A DNA stretch of 64,000 bases from Sediminitomix flava (GTDB lineage Bacteria > Bacteroidota > Bacteroidia > Cytophagales > Flammeovirgaceae), in assembly GCF_003149185.1 (NCBI RefSeq), contig NZ_QGDO01000001.1, positions 1,736,001 to 1,800,000 on the forward strand, given 5' to 3'. Within the stretch, counting starts at the first letter, position 1; the number at the start of each line of letters is the position of its first letter. A program made the translations under genes and the position numbers. The notes under the pieces are model-generated. The model ran no database searches. It had not been told where the DNA came from and worked only from the letters and a program-made list of their open reading frames with translations. Below are positions 25,370-34,035 of the stretch, piece after piece.

Positions 25370-27940
25370 ATGAGTACGATAGTTTCTAAAGAAGCAAAAC
25401 AATTTCTACAATCCCTTAAGAAATACGACAAGCTACTCAAAACAGCTATTTTAGATAGACTTGAAGGCGCTTTTCAAGAAAAGTGGGCTAATGATTCGAT
25501 CTATTTTCAATCGATCCTTCGTCAGATTTTAAGTGATCAACTTGAGAATGAGCTTGTAGCAGACTTGCTTTCACAACATCTCATTCTTACTTCTTGTCTA
25601 GAACTTTCTGAAGCTGAAACTTTAGAACGAGACTACATTTATGTTTTCTTCAATGAATTTCAAGCTCATTTTTCTTTCAAAGAAGATCCGCAGCTAGATG
25701 GCTACATTAGGCTATGGCAACATGAGTGCTTGGCAGCGATCTCCGCAGGAAGTAATATCCAACAACTTCTCAGACAATATTTCCTACCAAGGTTATACAA
25801 TTGCGATTCTCCTTCATGGAACACAGGCTTTATCAAAGCGCAACCTTGCATTAGTGGTTTTAGACCGAACTTGGCGAGCAAATGGAATTACTCTTACAAA
25901 TTCCCAATTGCCATTGCACCAGATATGGTTTATACTGAAAACCTTTCTTTCTATTATTTACAGAAAGTTTTCGGCCACAAACCTGTCTCTTTCGGAAACA
26001 TACTGTATGCTCCTGCCATCTATCAGATGGAAGCTCAAGCTTTACTTTTCAAAGAGACTCCTCAAGTTCAAAATTTCTACGATTTACTGAATCAGAGTAA
26101 AGATGAACTCTTTATTTCTGCGATTCCATCAAGATATAAACCTGCTTCCAATGAGGTAAAAGAAGAAGAAGCTAAAGAAAAAGCTGGTGCTGTTTTACGA
26201 AAAAATAGCGTAGCACAATTAATCCTTTGGGGAAAGTCTCACCTAACACCTCAAGGAACTCTTCATATACTTTCTGATGATAAGTTGGCGAGTATGAACT
26301 CTTGGAAAAAGCTTCGACTGCATTTACAAAAGAGTTTCTCCTATATCTTTATTCAAGAAATTGCAGTAGAAGAAGGTGATACACCTTTATATCTATACAG
26401 TTTTACTTCGCAAACTCAGAGTTTAGGGCAAGGAATTTATTACGCATCTCTTCAAGATGATACTTTTATCCGTGTAATGGCAAAAGCGGATAACTGGATG
26501 GATCAAGAGATTTCAACAGACGAAAATCAACTTTTATTATATAGCGAAAACGGAAATGGAGTCTTCAAATATTTCTATGAAGGTCTTCAACCAAAACAAG
26601 AAGCTTGGTTTACCGACTTTTCGCCTGAGGTTTTACGTAAAAAAGTAGCTTTCTATATCAGAAAAGAACAAGAAGCTCAAAAGTCTGATCCTGTTCTTTT
26701 GGCTGAACAAGAAGCTTCTATTCAGAGTCGAATTGCCTCTGCTCAGTTACTGCCTTTACAAGTAAAACCGTTTATCAAGAAGTATCTTTATTTAGCTCCT
26801 AAAGTACAGAAAAAACCTGTAGAGGAACTGAAACCATTCTTGATAAAAGACAATCCTTTTATTTGTACATCCATCGAACAGCAAAAGCTTTCAGTTACCG
26901 CCTCAAAAGCATTACCTCATGCTAAAATGTTTGGCAGTAACAAGATGTCTGCATTTGCGATGTACGCATTTGATGGAGTCAATAAAGTAGACTTTAATAT
27001 CAGTGATTTTGCCTTTGAGCGATTCTTTGATCGCTACGGTAAAAATCTAGAAAAACATAAACAAGAATCTGATCTTTCTGAGGAAGCACTTGAGCAGTTG
27101 ATTGAAACTGCCACAGTTCTTGACAAACTCACAAAGAATCTCCCAGTTCTAAATAAATACGTTCAACGCCTTTTTGAAGATCCTTCAGAAAAAGAGCAAT
27201 ATATTTCTTTTATAAAAGATACAATCAAAACGATGGAGGCTAAGGTGAGACAACTTAGTCGAGGTGCTAATGAACGTAGAAAGCTTCTTTTCGAAATTGC
27301 TCAACATACAAGCAGACTAAGCAAATTGCTTTATCAAGTAGATAAAAAGAGTGTTGAGAATTCGCAAAAGCTCGAAATGCTGAATAAAGAACACATTTTT
27401 TATTACACGTATGCGGTATTGTGTTATCAAGCGAAATATGAAAACGAGAAAGCTTTAGCTTCGGGAAATATTCCTGTTATTCCTTTCAAGAAAGACTTCT
27501 GGCATTGGGCTAACTTAGGGAAAGAACTTCTAAAACTAGATACACTTTCGGGTATAGCGGCTTATCCTTTACAAAGCGAGAACATTGAGAATCCGCCTAA
27601 CCGTCAGAAAAAATATCTGTTGGATGAAGCAGAAGGAAAAATGTACCTCAACGGTGAACTTATGATTTCTGGAATTCCTCCTGAAGGTTTTGCCTTCGGA
27701 TTCGGGAAAGAGAAAGTTTTAGAAGCAATTGCAGATGCTTTCTTTGAAAAGAAACCAAGAGATAAGGATTTGGCACAAAATTTTCCGCCTGCTGACTTTA
27801 AGAAGTACCTTCCGACTATTTTAATGACTATCAAACAATGGTGTCAGGCTGCGGGGATGAAAAAACAACTCTTTGAACAAATTGCTCAAACAGCTCAGGA
27901 AGAAGCAAAAGAAGTTAATAATGAGGAAATGAGCATATAA
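25370..27940 (+). CDS. Degenerate type ISP-like DNA methylase/specificity protein, function unknown
   Basis: 856 residues, no signal peptide. From about residue 280 to 830 it follows the methylase tail and target-recognition part of type ISP restriction enzymes. Matching segments are VAQLILWGKS and SWKKLRLHL (281-319), the EAWFTDFSPEVL block (411-422), KPFIKKYLYL (466-475), DNPFICTS (494-501), HIFYYTYAVL (675-684), PFKKDFWHWANLGKELLKL (705-723), ISGIPPEGF (766-774) and FFEKKPRDKDLAQNF (791-805). The catalytic NPPY position reads AIPSRY (251-256), and no SAM-binding DPATGTG motif is seen in residues 100-210. A Lys/Glu-rich helical insert (555-670) interrupts the recognition region. No helicase or nuclease is present. 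It probably binds DNA without methylating it. The homology is by recalled pattern, not a search. Confidence 0.6.
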   Translation: MSTIVSKEAKQFLQSLKKYDKLLKTAILDRLEGAFQEKWANDSIYFQSILRQILSDQLENELVADLLSQHLILTSCLELSEAETLERDYIYVFFNEFQAHFSFKEDPQLDGYIRLWQHECLAAISAGSNIQQLLRQYFLPRLYNCDSPSWNTGFIKAQPCISGFRPNLASKWNYSYKFPIAIAPDMVYTENLSFYYLQKVFGHKPVSFGNILYAPAIYQMEAQALLFKETPQVQNFYDLLNQSKDELFISAIPSRYKPASNEVKEEEAKEKAGAVLRKNSVAQLILWGKSHLTPQGTLHILSDDKLASMNSWKKLRLHLQKSFSYIFIQEIAVEEGDTPLYLYSFTSQTQSLGQGIYYASLQDDTFIRVMAKADNWMDQEISTDENQLLLYSENGNGVFKYFYEGLQPKQEAWFTDFSPEVLRKKVAFYIRKEQEAQKSDPVLLAEQEASIQSRIASAQLLPLQVKPFIKKYLYLAPKVQKKPVEELKPFLIKDNPFICTSIEQQKLSVTASKALPHAKMFGSNKMSAFAMYAFDGVNKVDFNISDFAFERFFDRYGKNLEKHKQESDLSEEALEQLIETATVLDKLTKNLPVLNKYVQRLFEDPSEKEQYISFIKDTIKTMEAKVRQLSRGANERRKLLFEIAQHTSRLSKLLYQVDKKSVENSQKLEMLNKEHIFYYTYAVLCYQAKYENEKALASGNIPVIPFKKDFWHWANLGKELLKLDTLSGIAAYPLQSENIENPPNRQKKYLLDEAEGKMYLNGELMISGIPPEGFAFGFGKEKVLEAIADAFFEKKPRDKDLAQNFPPADFKKYLPTILMTIKQWCQAAGMKKQLFEQIAQTAQEEAKEVNNEEMSI

Positions 27941-28032
27941 CTTGTTTATGTTAACAATCTAAACTGCTTAGAAAATTATACAAGTTATATTTTCGTGATC
28001 TAGATCAAGAAATACAGAAAATACGAGATACA

Positions 28033-28884
28033 TTGGAACCAAAAAAGACGCTTTCTGAATGGTTATCTACTAAATTTATTCTTTTAGTCAGAGATGCCGA
28101 GAATTTTAAAGAACAAGGCTTATACAATTTCACTTATGCAAAGATCATTGCATTGATAGGTGGTTTGTTCATTTTGATGTTTGCCTTGAGCTTTACTTTG
28201 GCTTCTACTCTTTTGGCTAAATGGTTTGACCCAGAGTACAGTTACAAAGAAACTGATCGCCAATTACTGAACCTAGAAGAACAAGTAGATTCTTTGGCTC
28301 TTGCACTAAATGCCAAAGACCTTTACATCAACAATATTAAAAACATTATAAACGGGGAAGTAGAGGAGAAAGAAGAAATTGATCTTACTCCAGAAACAAA
28401 TACGAAAGAGGATATCAATCTTGCTGATATTACTCCCGTTGATCAAGCTTTTCGTCAAGAATTTGAGAGTTCGGATGAGGATCCGATTACTGATAAATAT
28501 GACATAGACGTTCATAATATTCTGTTTTATCCTCCTACGCATGGCCTTATTTCACAAAAGTTCAACCCTGCGGAAGAACACCTTGGGATAGACATTGTAG
28601 CAAAAAAAGACGAGCCGATAGCGGCTGTTGCAGATGGTACGATCATCCTTGCTTCTTGGACACAAGATTCAGGATATGTAATAGGTATTCAACACAAAAA
28701 CAATGTAATTTCTTTTTATAAGCACAATTCTGTACTTTATAAACAAGTCGGAGATTTTGTTCGTGTAGGAGATATTATAGCAATTATTGGTAATTCAGGA
28801 GAGCTTACAAGTGGCCCACACTTACATTTTGAGTTATGGGTAGAAGGTTCGCCTGTTAACCCTGAGAATTTTATCGTATTTTAA
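28033..28884 (+). CDS. M23-family (LytM) peptidoglycan endopeptidase, membrane-anchored
   Basis: 283 residues. A transmembrane helix at about 38-60 is followed by a short coiled coil (75-105), an acidic linker, and a LytM domain (about 165-283). Zinc ligands are complete: EEHLGIDIV supplies His and Asp near 183-187, and GPHLHFELW supplies the HxH near 262. An active DD- or cross-bridge endopeptidase is therefore likely. The start is TTG at 28033, since the next in-frame ATG lies inside the membrane helix. It sits 52 bases ahead of bactofilin; M23-bactofilin pairs commonly act together in cell-shape control. Confidence 0.9.
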   Translation: MEPKKTLSEWLSTKFILLVRDAENFKEQGLYNFTYAKIIALIGGLFILMFALSFTLASTLLAKWFDPEYSYKETDRQLLNLEEQVDSLALALNAKDLYINNIKNIINGEVEEKEEIDLTPETNTKEDINLADITPVDQAFRQEFESSDEDPITDKYDIDVHNILFYPPTHGLISQKFNPAEEHLGIDIVAKKDEPIAAVADGTIILASWTQDSGYVIGIQHKNNVISFYKHNSVLYKQVGDFVRVGDIIAIIGNSGELTSGPHLHFELWVEGSPVNPENFIVF

Positions 28885-28936
28885 GGCAGAATATTCAGTC
28901 GGTCAAATATACCAAATAATCTGAACCAACATTACA

Positions 28937-29374
28937 ATGGCATTATTCAATAACAAAACAAATCCAGAGAAAAAGATGGCAGTTCAAGACATGAGCCAAA
29001 GCACTAACCAAATAGCAAAGGGCACTAAAATAACTGGGGATATAGAAACTTCAGGTATTTTCAGACTTGATGGTGAGTTGAAAGGAAATATCTTATCAAA
29101 ATCAAAAGTAGCAATGGGACCTGGCTCTGTAGTAGAAGGAGACCTAGTTGCTAAAAATGCTGAGATAGAAGGCGAAGTAAAAGGTAAAGTAATTGTAGAG
29201 GAACTTTTGGTATTGAAACCAAGTGCGGTAGTACACGGAAATATCCAAGCTACAAAAATGATTATGGAATCTGGAGCACAATTCAATGGTACTTGTCAAA
29301 TGGGACCTGATGCTGTAAAAGGTAACCAAGCTGCTCCGAAACCAGCAAATAATAAACAAAAAGTAACAGCATAA
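28937..29374 (+). CDS. Bactofilin (polymer-forming cytoskeletal protein)
   Basis: 145 residues. The central bactofilin domain (about 25-125) is a right-handed beta-helix of short hydrophobic repeats: IAKGTKITGDIETSG, FRLDGELKGNI, VVEGDLVAKNAEIEGEVKGKV, VVHGNIQATK. The tail is Asn/Lys-rich and probably disordered. Bactofilins polymerise without nucleotide at the membrane and recruit peptidoglycan enzymes. The M23 peptidase immediately upstream is the likely partner. The stop overlaps the next start (TAATG), coupling it to atpI. Confidence 0.93.
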   Translation: MALFNNKTNPEKKMAVQDMSQSTNQIAKGTKITGDIETSGIFRLDGELKGNILSKSKVAMGPGSVVEGDLVAKNAEIEGEVKGKVIVEELLVLKPSAVVHGNIQATKMIMESGAQFNGTCQMGPDAVKGNQAAPKPANNKQKVTA

Positions 29375-29592
29375 TGAACGAGGAGTTCGACAAGCAAAAA
29401 AGGAATGTAAACAAGTTTGCTAAGTTTTCAAGCCTAGCATTCGAAATGCTTGCCCCTATTTTGATGGGAGCACTCGGTGGTAGAAAACTTGATGAATGGC
29501 AAGAACTTGAAACTCCTGTATGGACAATTGTTCTTACCTTGCTTGGCGTGACTGCATCTATGTACCAACTTTGGAGACGTACAAAAGACTAA
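29374..29592 (+). CDS. AtpI/AtpZ-type small membrane protein
   Basis: 72 residues. Two hydrophobic helices (about 18-36 and 48-66) flank GALGGRKLDEW, the AtpZ/AtpI pattern. Members assist F-type ATP synthase assembly or Mg2+ supply and usually stand at the head of the atp operon. Here the gene is instead the last one of the M23-bactofilin operon. It is closed by a terminator and followed by an oppositely oriented gene, so the atp genes must lie elsewhere. Its start overlaps the bactofilin stop. Confidence 0.82.
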   Translation: MNEEFDKQKRNVNKFAKFSSLAFEMLAPILMGALGGRKLDEWQELETPVWTIVLTLLGVTASMYQLWRRTKD

Positions 29593-29622
29593 AGTTTTTA
29601 TTGCTTTACTTTCCAATACAAG

Positions 29623-29668
29623 AGAGACTGTTTCTTTAATAGAGTGACAGTCTCTTTTATTTTTTTAT
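29623..29668 (+). terminator. Terminator of the M23-bactofilin-atpI operon
   Basis: AGAGACTGT (29623-29631) pairs with ACAGTCTCT (29647-29655), followed by a T-rich tract. It overlaps the end of the convergent HD gene. Confidence 0.75.
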
Positions 29669-30541
29669 CATTTCTGATAACCTAATAGCCTCACTACGCT
29701 CTACAATCCAAGGGTCAATTTGCCTTTTCTTAATACTGATATTTTCAGAGGACAAATCATCAAACCTTTCCTGTGATAACAAAGCACTTATAGGCATATC
29801 GTATTCTCGTTCGAGCAGCTGTATCAAATAGAAATCATCTTTCTCAAAATCTTTAATAGAGAGGATTTCCCTATGCATCATCTCTTTCAAAATCATCTTG
29901 AATTTTAGGTTTACATCTATATTCTCTTTTGCAGTGAAATACTTATTGATCAGAAGTTGATATTTTTCTTGTATCCATACTCCTTTATCAATATCATCAA
30001 GAACTAGTTTCTTTCCGTCGAAAGATAAGCCATTTAAAAACCACCCTATTTCACTTTTACTAATCTCCTCAAAATGATATAAATCTCTTAATGAATAGTC
30101 TAAACGATCTGCCGATAAATTGGGAAAAGGTGATTCCAAGATTTTATAAGCTGAATGATCTAAAAACTGAGAGCTACTTAATCCATACTTTCCTAAAACA
30201 AATTGAATTTCATGATTTTGAATTACTTCGGGAAAGATTTCTTCATGATAATCTTCATCTGAATTATCCAAGACATAATCTATCAAATGAGAAAAAGCTG
30301 TATGTGAAATATCATGTATCAATCCTGCTACTTGCTCTTCAAGGCTTCCTCCTAACTTACGAATAAGTAACATTACCCCAATAGAGTGTTCAAACCTTGT
30401 CCGATTGGCCTTCGGATTTACTAAAAAATACGCTCCACTCTGGTGTATTCTTTTTAATCTCTGAAAGATATCTGTGTTTATTATTTCTTCCAAAACTCCA
30501 GAAATCTCATACGCTCCATAAATTGAATCTTTATACTTCAT
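29657..30541 (-). CDS. HD-domain phosphohydrolase
   Basis: 294 residues. The metal-binding HD set is intact: His52 (RFEHSIGV), His76-Asp77 (GLIHDISHTAFSH) and Asp145 (NLSADRLDYSLRD). The layout resembles the dNTPase/SAMHD-like branch of the HD family (HSIGVM...HDISHTAFSHL...SADRLDY), whose members hydrolyse nucleotides or phosphoesters. The substrate cannot be told. Standalone gene between the amylase terminator and the atpI terminator. Confidence 0.88.
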   Translation of the reverse strand: MKYKDSIYGAYEISGVLEEIINTDIFQRLKRIHQSGAYFLVNPKANRTRFEHSIGVMLLIRKLGGSLEEQVAGLIHDISHTAFSHLIDYVLDNSDEDYHEEIFPEVIQNHEIQFVLGKYGLSSSQFLDHSAYKILESPFPNLSADRLDYSLRDLYHFEEISKSEIGWFLNGLSFDGKKLVLDDIDKGVWIQEKYQLLINKYFTAKENIDVNLKFKMILKEMMHREILSIKDFEKDDFYLIQLLEREYDMPISALLSQERFDDLSSENISIKKRQIDPWIVERSEAIRLSEMIKK

Positions 30542-30551
30542 TTTACCAAAA

Positions 30552-30588
30552 TAAAAAAGGTACTTCCTCTGTAACAGAAGAAGTACCT
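30552..30588 (-). terminator. Intrinsic terminator of the GH13 amylase gene
   Basis: AGGTACTTC pairs with GAAGTACCT (30558-30588), with an inner TCTG/CAGA stem, followed on the minus strand by a T6 tract. Confidence 0.85.
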
Positions 30589-30610
30589 ATTTATATATTA
30601 TTCAGAAGGA

Positions 30611-32437
30611 TTATTTCAATTCAAGAACAACTGCTCCAAATGCTGGTAATGTCAACTCAACACCTTCTTCAAGGTTATAATCAACAGCTACATTTCCGAA
30701 CAACAAGTCTTTTGCTTTACCTGTCTTAGAAAGTTTAGCCGCTTGAATTGCTTCAGCAGGAACTTGTACTTTCACTGTTTTCTCAGCAGAAGTAAAGTTA
30801 GCCACAACCATAATTTTTTGGTTGTCTGTGTAACGTAAGAATGCATAAGCTCTATCTGCATCAAACTCTTTGTTATCAGCATTTGCAGGTTGCAAGTCAT
30901 AAAGCTCTCCTACTCTAACAGCTTCTTCTGAACGGCATAGGTGTAACAAATTCTTATAGAATTCTCTTAACGACTTTTGTTCTGCGCTTAGTTGACCTCC
31001 ATCAAATTTACCACCATTCACCCATTTTTGATGCTCTGGTACTCCCCAATAATCAAAGATTGTAGTACGTCCGTCATCACCGTTGAAACCAGAGTCTCCT
31101 TTACCTGGTTCACCAACTTCTTGTCCAAAATAAACCATTACAGGACCTGTGTGAAGAGTAGCACTTACCGTCATACCTGGGATCCCCATACGAGCATCTT
31201 TTGCAAAGAACTCAGAAGCCAAACGTTGCTCATCATGGTTTTCCAAGAAGTTCAACATATTTCCTCTGATATCTTTAATGTCTTCATGAGTTTGAGTAAT
31301 GTTTAAAGCAGAAGAACCTACTCTGTCTTCCATTACTGCACGAAGTGTATCATAAACTCCTACTTTGTCATACAAGTAATCGAAACCACCATCGTGGATA
31401 TAATTACGGTATTCTTTCGGATTGTAAATCTCAGCAATAAAACGAATATCTGGATATTGTTTCTTTACTTCAGCAATACCATAATGCCAGAATTCAACAG
31501 GAACCATCTCTGCCATATCACAACGGAAAGCATCTACACCTTTGCTAGCCCAGAAAAGTAAGATGTCTGTCATTTTCTTCCAAGTAGAAGGAATGTCAGT
31601 TGTTTTGTTTCCAAAGTGTTTAGAACCATCAGCAATATGGTTTACACCGTAGTTCAAACGTACAGTCTCGAACCAGTCATTTACAGAAGGTTGATCTGTC
31701 ACAGCACCATTACCAGAAACTTTAGCAGGATTTTCGTCAAATTTTCCATCTGATGTAGGGAAAGGTTGACCTCCTAGTGGCTCGTATCCTTTTGGTGCTT
31801 TGAATGGCTTTCCTTCTATGTAGTAGAAGTTATTATTCATATCAAATCCCTTTGTTACATCATCTGATGCACCAAGATCTTCTACTCCTTCAGGTTTTGC
31901 GTCTGAGAAATAACGGCGAGCTACGTGGTTTGGAACAAAATCTACAACTACTTCCATTCCGTTATCATGAACACGCTTAATTAGCGCTTCGAACTCTTTC
32001 ATACGGTTTGGTACCTCTTTCGCAAGATCAGGGTTAATATCGTAATAATCCTTGATTGCATATGGAGAACCTGCACGACCTTTCACAACGTCGGCATCAT
32101 CCAAAGGAATACCAAATTCTGTATAATCTGTACAAACTCCGTGTTCGATTACTCCCGTAAACCAAACGTGAGTTGTACCAAGATCTTTCAATTCTTTTAG
32201 TGCCTTGTCACTAACATCGTTCAATTTTCCGACACCATTTTCTTCCAATGTTCCCCATTTTTTATTGTTGGTATTTGTGTTACCAAACAAGCGAGTAAAC
32301 ATTTGATAGACAATGATTTTATCGTCTTCAATTTTAGTAGTAGTTTCAGTCACTTCTTCTTGTTTTGCTTGGCTACCACATGACCATACCATGGCAGCAA
32401 GGAGCAACAATGAAATTGCTTTCAGTGATTTTTTCAT
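30611..32437 (-). CDS. GH13 alpha-amylase-family lipoprotein
   Basis: 608 residues from ATG 32437 (32443 also possible; the 32494 start would place 19 residues before the signal peptide). Signal peptide with lipobox and Cys20 (MVWSCGS). The GH13 (beta/alpha)8 barrel has conserved region I VVDFVPNHVARRY. The catalytic nucleophile Asp is in DAFRCDMAEMVP (about 305), the acid/base Glu in FIAEIYNP (about 333), and the transition-state Asp in FLENHDEQR (about 399). A C-terminal beta domain follows. It should cleave alpha-glucans at the cell surface or in the periplasm. It has its own terminator and a dyad upstream, and is separated by another terminator from the SusCD genes. Confidence 0.92.
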   Translation of the reverse strand: MKKSLKAISLLLLAAMVWSCGSQAKQEEVTETTTKIEDDKIIVYQMFTRLFGNTNTNNKKWGTLEENGVGKLNDVSDKALKELKDLGTTHVWFTGVIEHGVCTDYTEFGIPLDDADVVKGRAGSPYAIKDYYDINPDLAKEVPNRMKEFEALIKRVHDNGMEVVVDFVPNHVARRYFSDAKPEGVEDLGASDDVTKGFDMNNNFYYIEGKPFKAPKGYEPLGGQPFPTSDGKFDENPAKVSGNGAVTDQPSVNDWFETVRLNYGVNHIADGSKHFGNKTTDIPSTWKKMTDILLFWASKGVDAFRCDMAEMVPVEFWHYGIAEVKKQYPDIRFIAEIYNPKEYRNYIHDGGFDYLYDKVGVYDTLRAVMEDRVGSSALNITQTHEDIKDIRGNMLNFLENHDEQRLASEFFAKDARMGIPGMTVSATLHTGPVMVYFGQEVGEPGKGDSGFNGDDGRTTIFDYWGVPEHQKWVNGGKFDGGQLSAEQKSLREFYKNLLHLCRSEEAVRVGELYDLQPANADNKEFDADRAYAFLRYTDNQKIMVVANFTSAEKTVKVQVPAEAIQAAKLSKTGKAKDLLFGNVAVDYNLEEGVELTLPAFGAVVLELK

Positions 32438-32466
32438 GTTCATATTTACTTTGTACAAAGAATCTT

Positions 32467-32482
32467 GAGTATCTCGATACTC
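32467..32482. promoter_or_regulatory. Palindromic site upstream of the amylase gene
   Basis: GAGTATC-TC-GATACTC, 7-bp perfect arms with a 2-base centre, 30 bases before the amylase start. The compact symmetry suits a dimeric repressor or activator rather than an RNA hairpin. Confidence 0.4.
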
Positions 32483-32584
32483 TCTACTGAACAAAATTAC
32501 ACGAAGATTTAGATATGAAAGGTGACTTTTGCAGGCTTAATTCATAGGATTACTTAAAATAGTATGAAAAAATGTTAAAGATAA

Positions 32585-32618
32585 GATCAAAAAAAGAGCG
32601 ACTCTACTGAGCCGCTCT
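32585..32618 (-). terminator. Intrinsic terminator after the second SusD_2 gene
   Basis: On the minus strand AGAGCGGCTC-AGTA-GAGTCGCTCT (10 bp, one G-U) is followed by a T tract. It ends the SusC-SusD-SusD unit before the amylase gene. Confidence 0.85.
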
Positions 32619-32654
32619 CCATGTATCTATAAAAATTGATTAGATAAAACTAGA

Positions 32655-33953
32655 TTAGTTTACATCCCACCACATCTTCTTTAAAAGTGACTCTTCAAAG
32701 GTTAACTTAGGTACATTACGATTTAACCTTTCTTCAGACTCTGGGTAAGGTAATCTTCGAGGTAACTCTCCTTCTGGTAATACTGAATTTGTATTAGGTT
32801 TTAAAATAGGATATCCAGTCCTTCTCCAATCTGTCCATGCCTCAGGATGAGAATATAATGCGACATATTTTTCCTCCAAAATAGTTTGTAAACTCAAATT
32901 GAGTGTAGCTTTATAATCATCAATTTGAGTCTGTGTCACTCCTATTTTTTGCATATTTGCATTGACAGCATCAAATAAAGCATTTTTAGCTTCATCAATT
33001 CGTCCTTCTTTATATAGAACTTCAGATTCTATAAACTTAATCTCTGTATATGTAATCAATGTTATTGGTGAAGTTGCTTTCATATAAAATCCATCTTCAC
33101 CGTACAAGTCTATACGAGGGTCATTATTTCTTCTCATTAAGTCAAACATATATCCATCTAATTGAATATAACCTTGCCTTTGATCTAAAAACTGAGCCCA
33201 AGGATTTGACTGTGATCTTACGTCATAAAATATAATTTCTGCATCATCTAAATTACTCTGAAATCCTATTTTCAATAATGATAATATTTCATTGGGATTA
33301 TATTCTTCTAAGTTTGAAAGATGATTTAAATAACGAATCTTTAAAGCTATTGCGAATTTTAACCATTGTTCCTTATTACCATGATAAATAAAATCATTGT
33401 CTGATGATGAAATAATGTCATCTTTTCTTAAATCATTAACAGCTTTATCTAACAATTGAAAAATTTCACTATAGATTTCTTTTTGACTATCATATTTTGG
33501 ATTCAAATTTAAATCCGATAATCCTTCTGAATAAGGAATATCTCCAAAAACATCTGTTAGAAGACCTAAATTAAATGCTATTAAAACCTTTGCGATTCCT
33601 GAATAAGTGGGATGGCTCTTACGTTGGGCTTCCTCTAATATATTCCTTAAGTCCTTCAAAGCTCCAGCGTATGCATTTTCACCCCAAAGATCATTTAGGT
33701 CCTCACCCAAGATATTATATTGACCAAATACTAAGTTTGAACGATCTGCAAAAGTTACTTGCTGTACAATCGTACTAGTTAATCTTGCTAAAATATCTGA
33801 CTGTACATATACAGTAAACGCTTCTGCGCTAGATAAACTATTCTCTATTTGTATATCAATCGGTTTTGTTGGTGAGACTTCATACCCCTCAACAAAAGAG
33901 TCACATGATAGTGTAAGTAGAATTATTATCAATCCCAGAAAAAGAAATCTCAT
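32655..33953 (-). CDS. SusD/RagB-like lipoprotein (SusD_2 type), second paralogue
   Basis: 432 residues. Lipoprotein signal with Cys17 (LLTLSC). It follows the SusD_2 (PF12771) pattern: FNLGLLTDVFGDIPYSE near 130, PKYDSQ near 150, FAIALKIRYLNHLSN near 205, and the C-terminal EKYVALYSHPEAWTDWRRTGYP. These proteins are helical lids over SusC-type transporters that capture the substrate. It is clearly paralogous to the gene just upstream (34036-35364), with the same motifs in the same order, so the pair arose by tandem duplication. An intrinsic terminator separates the two copies. Confidence 0.88.
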   Translation of the reverse strand: MRFLFLGLIIILLTLSCDSFVEGYEVSPTKPIDIQIENSLSSAEAFTVYVQSDILARLTSTIVQQVTFADRSNLVFGQYNILGEDLNDLWGENAYAGALKDLRNILEEAQRKSHPTYSGIAKVLIAFNLGLLTDVFGDIPYSEGLSDLNLNPKYDSQKEIYSEIFQLLDKAVNDLRKDDIISSSDNDFIYHGNKEQWLKFAIALKIRYLNHLSNLEEYNPNEILSLLKIGFQSNLDDAEIIFYDVRSQSNPWAQFLDQRQGYIQLDGYMFDLMRRNNDPRIDLYGEDGFYMKATSPITLITYTEIKFIESEVLYKEGRIDEAKNALFDAVNANMQKIGVTQTQIDDYKATLNLSLQTILEEKYVALYSHPEAWTDWRRTGYPILKPNTNSVLPEGELPRRLPYPESEERLNRNVPKLTFEESLLKKMWWDVN

Positions 33954-33976
33954 GATAATTATTGTAAGATTTAATT

Positions 33977-34008
33977 AAAAAGGGGATGATTCCTTCGAAT
34001 CACCCCCT
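33977..34008 (-). terminator. Intrinsic terminator between the two SusD_2 genes
   Basis: On the minus strand AGGGGGTGATTC-GAAG-GAATCATCCCCT (12 bp, one G-U) is followed by TTTT. The downstream paralogue therefore depends on readthrough or its own promoter. Confidence 0.8.
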
Positions 34009-34035
34009 CATTATATAATTTATAGTGTTTGCTAA

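Noticed and set aside
25698-26090. 130-codon frame in the +2 phase inside the 856-aa gene; considered as evidence of a frameshift that hides the methylase motifs
   Set aside because: The main frame stays open and matches type ISP landmarks on both sides, while the alternative frame shows no NPPY or SAM motif either.
28984-29286. 100-codon minus-strand frame opposite bactofilin
   Set aside because: Shadow of the repetitive bactofilin codons; composition is unlike a protein and there is no independent start context.
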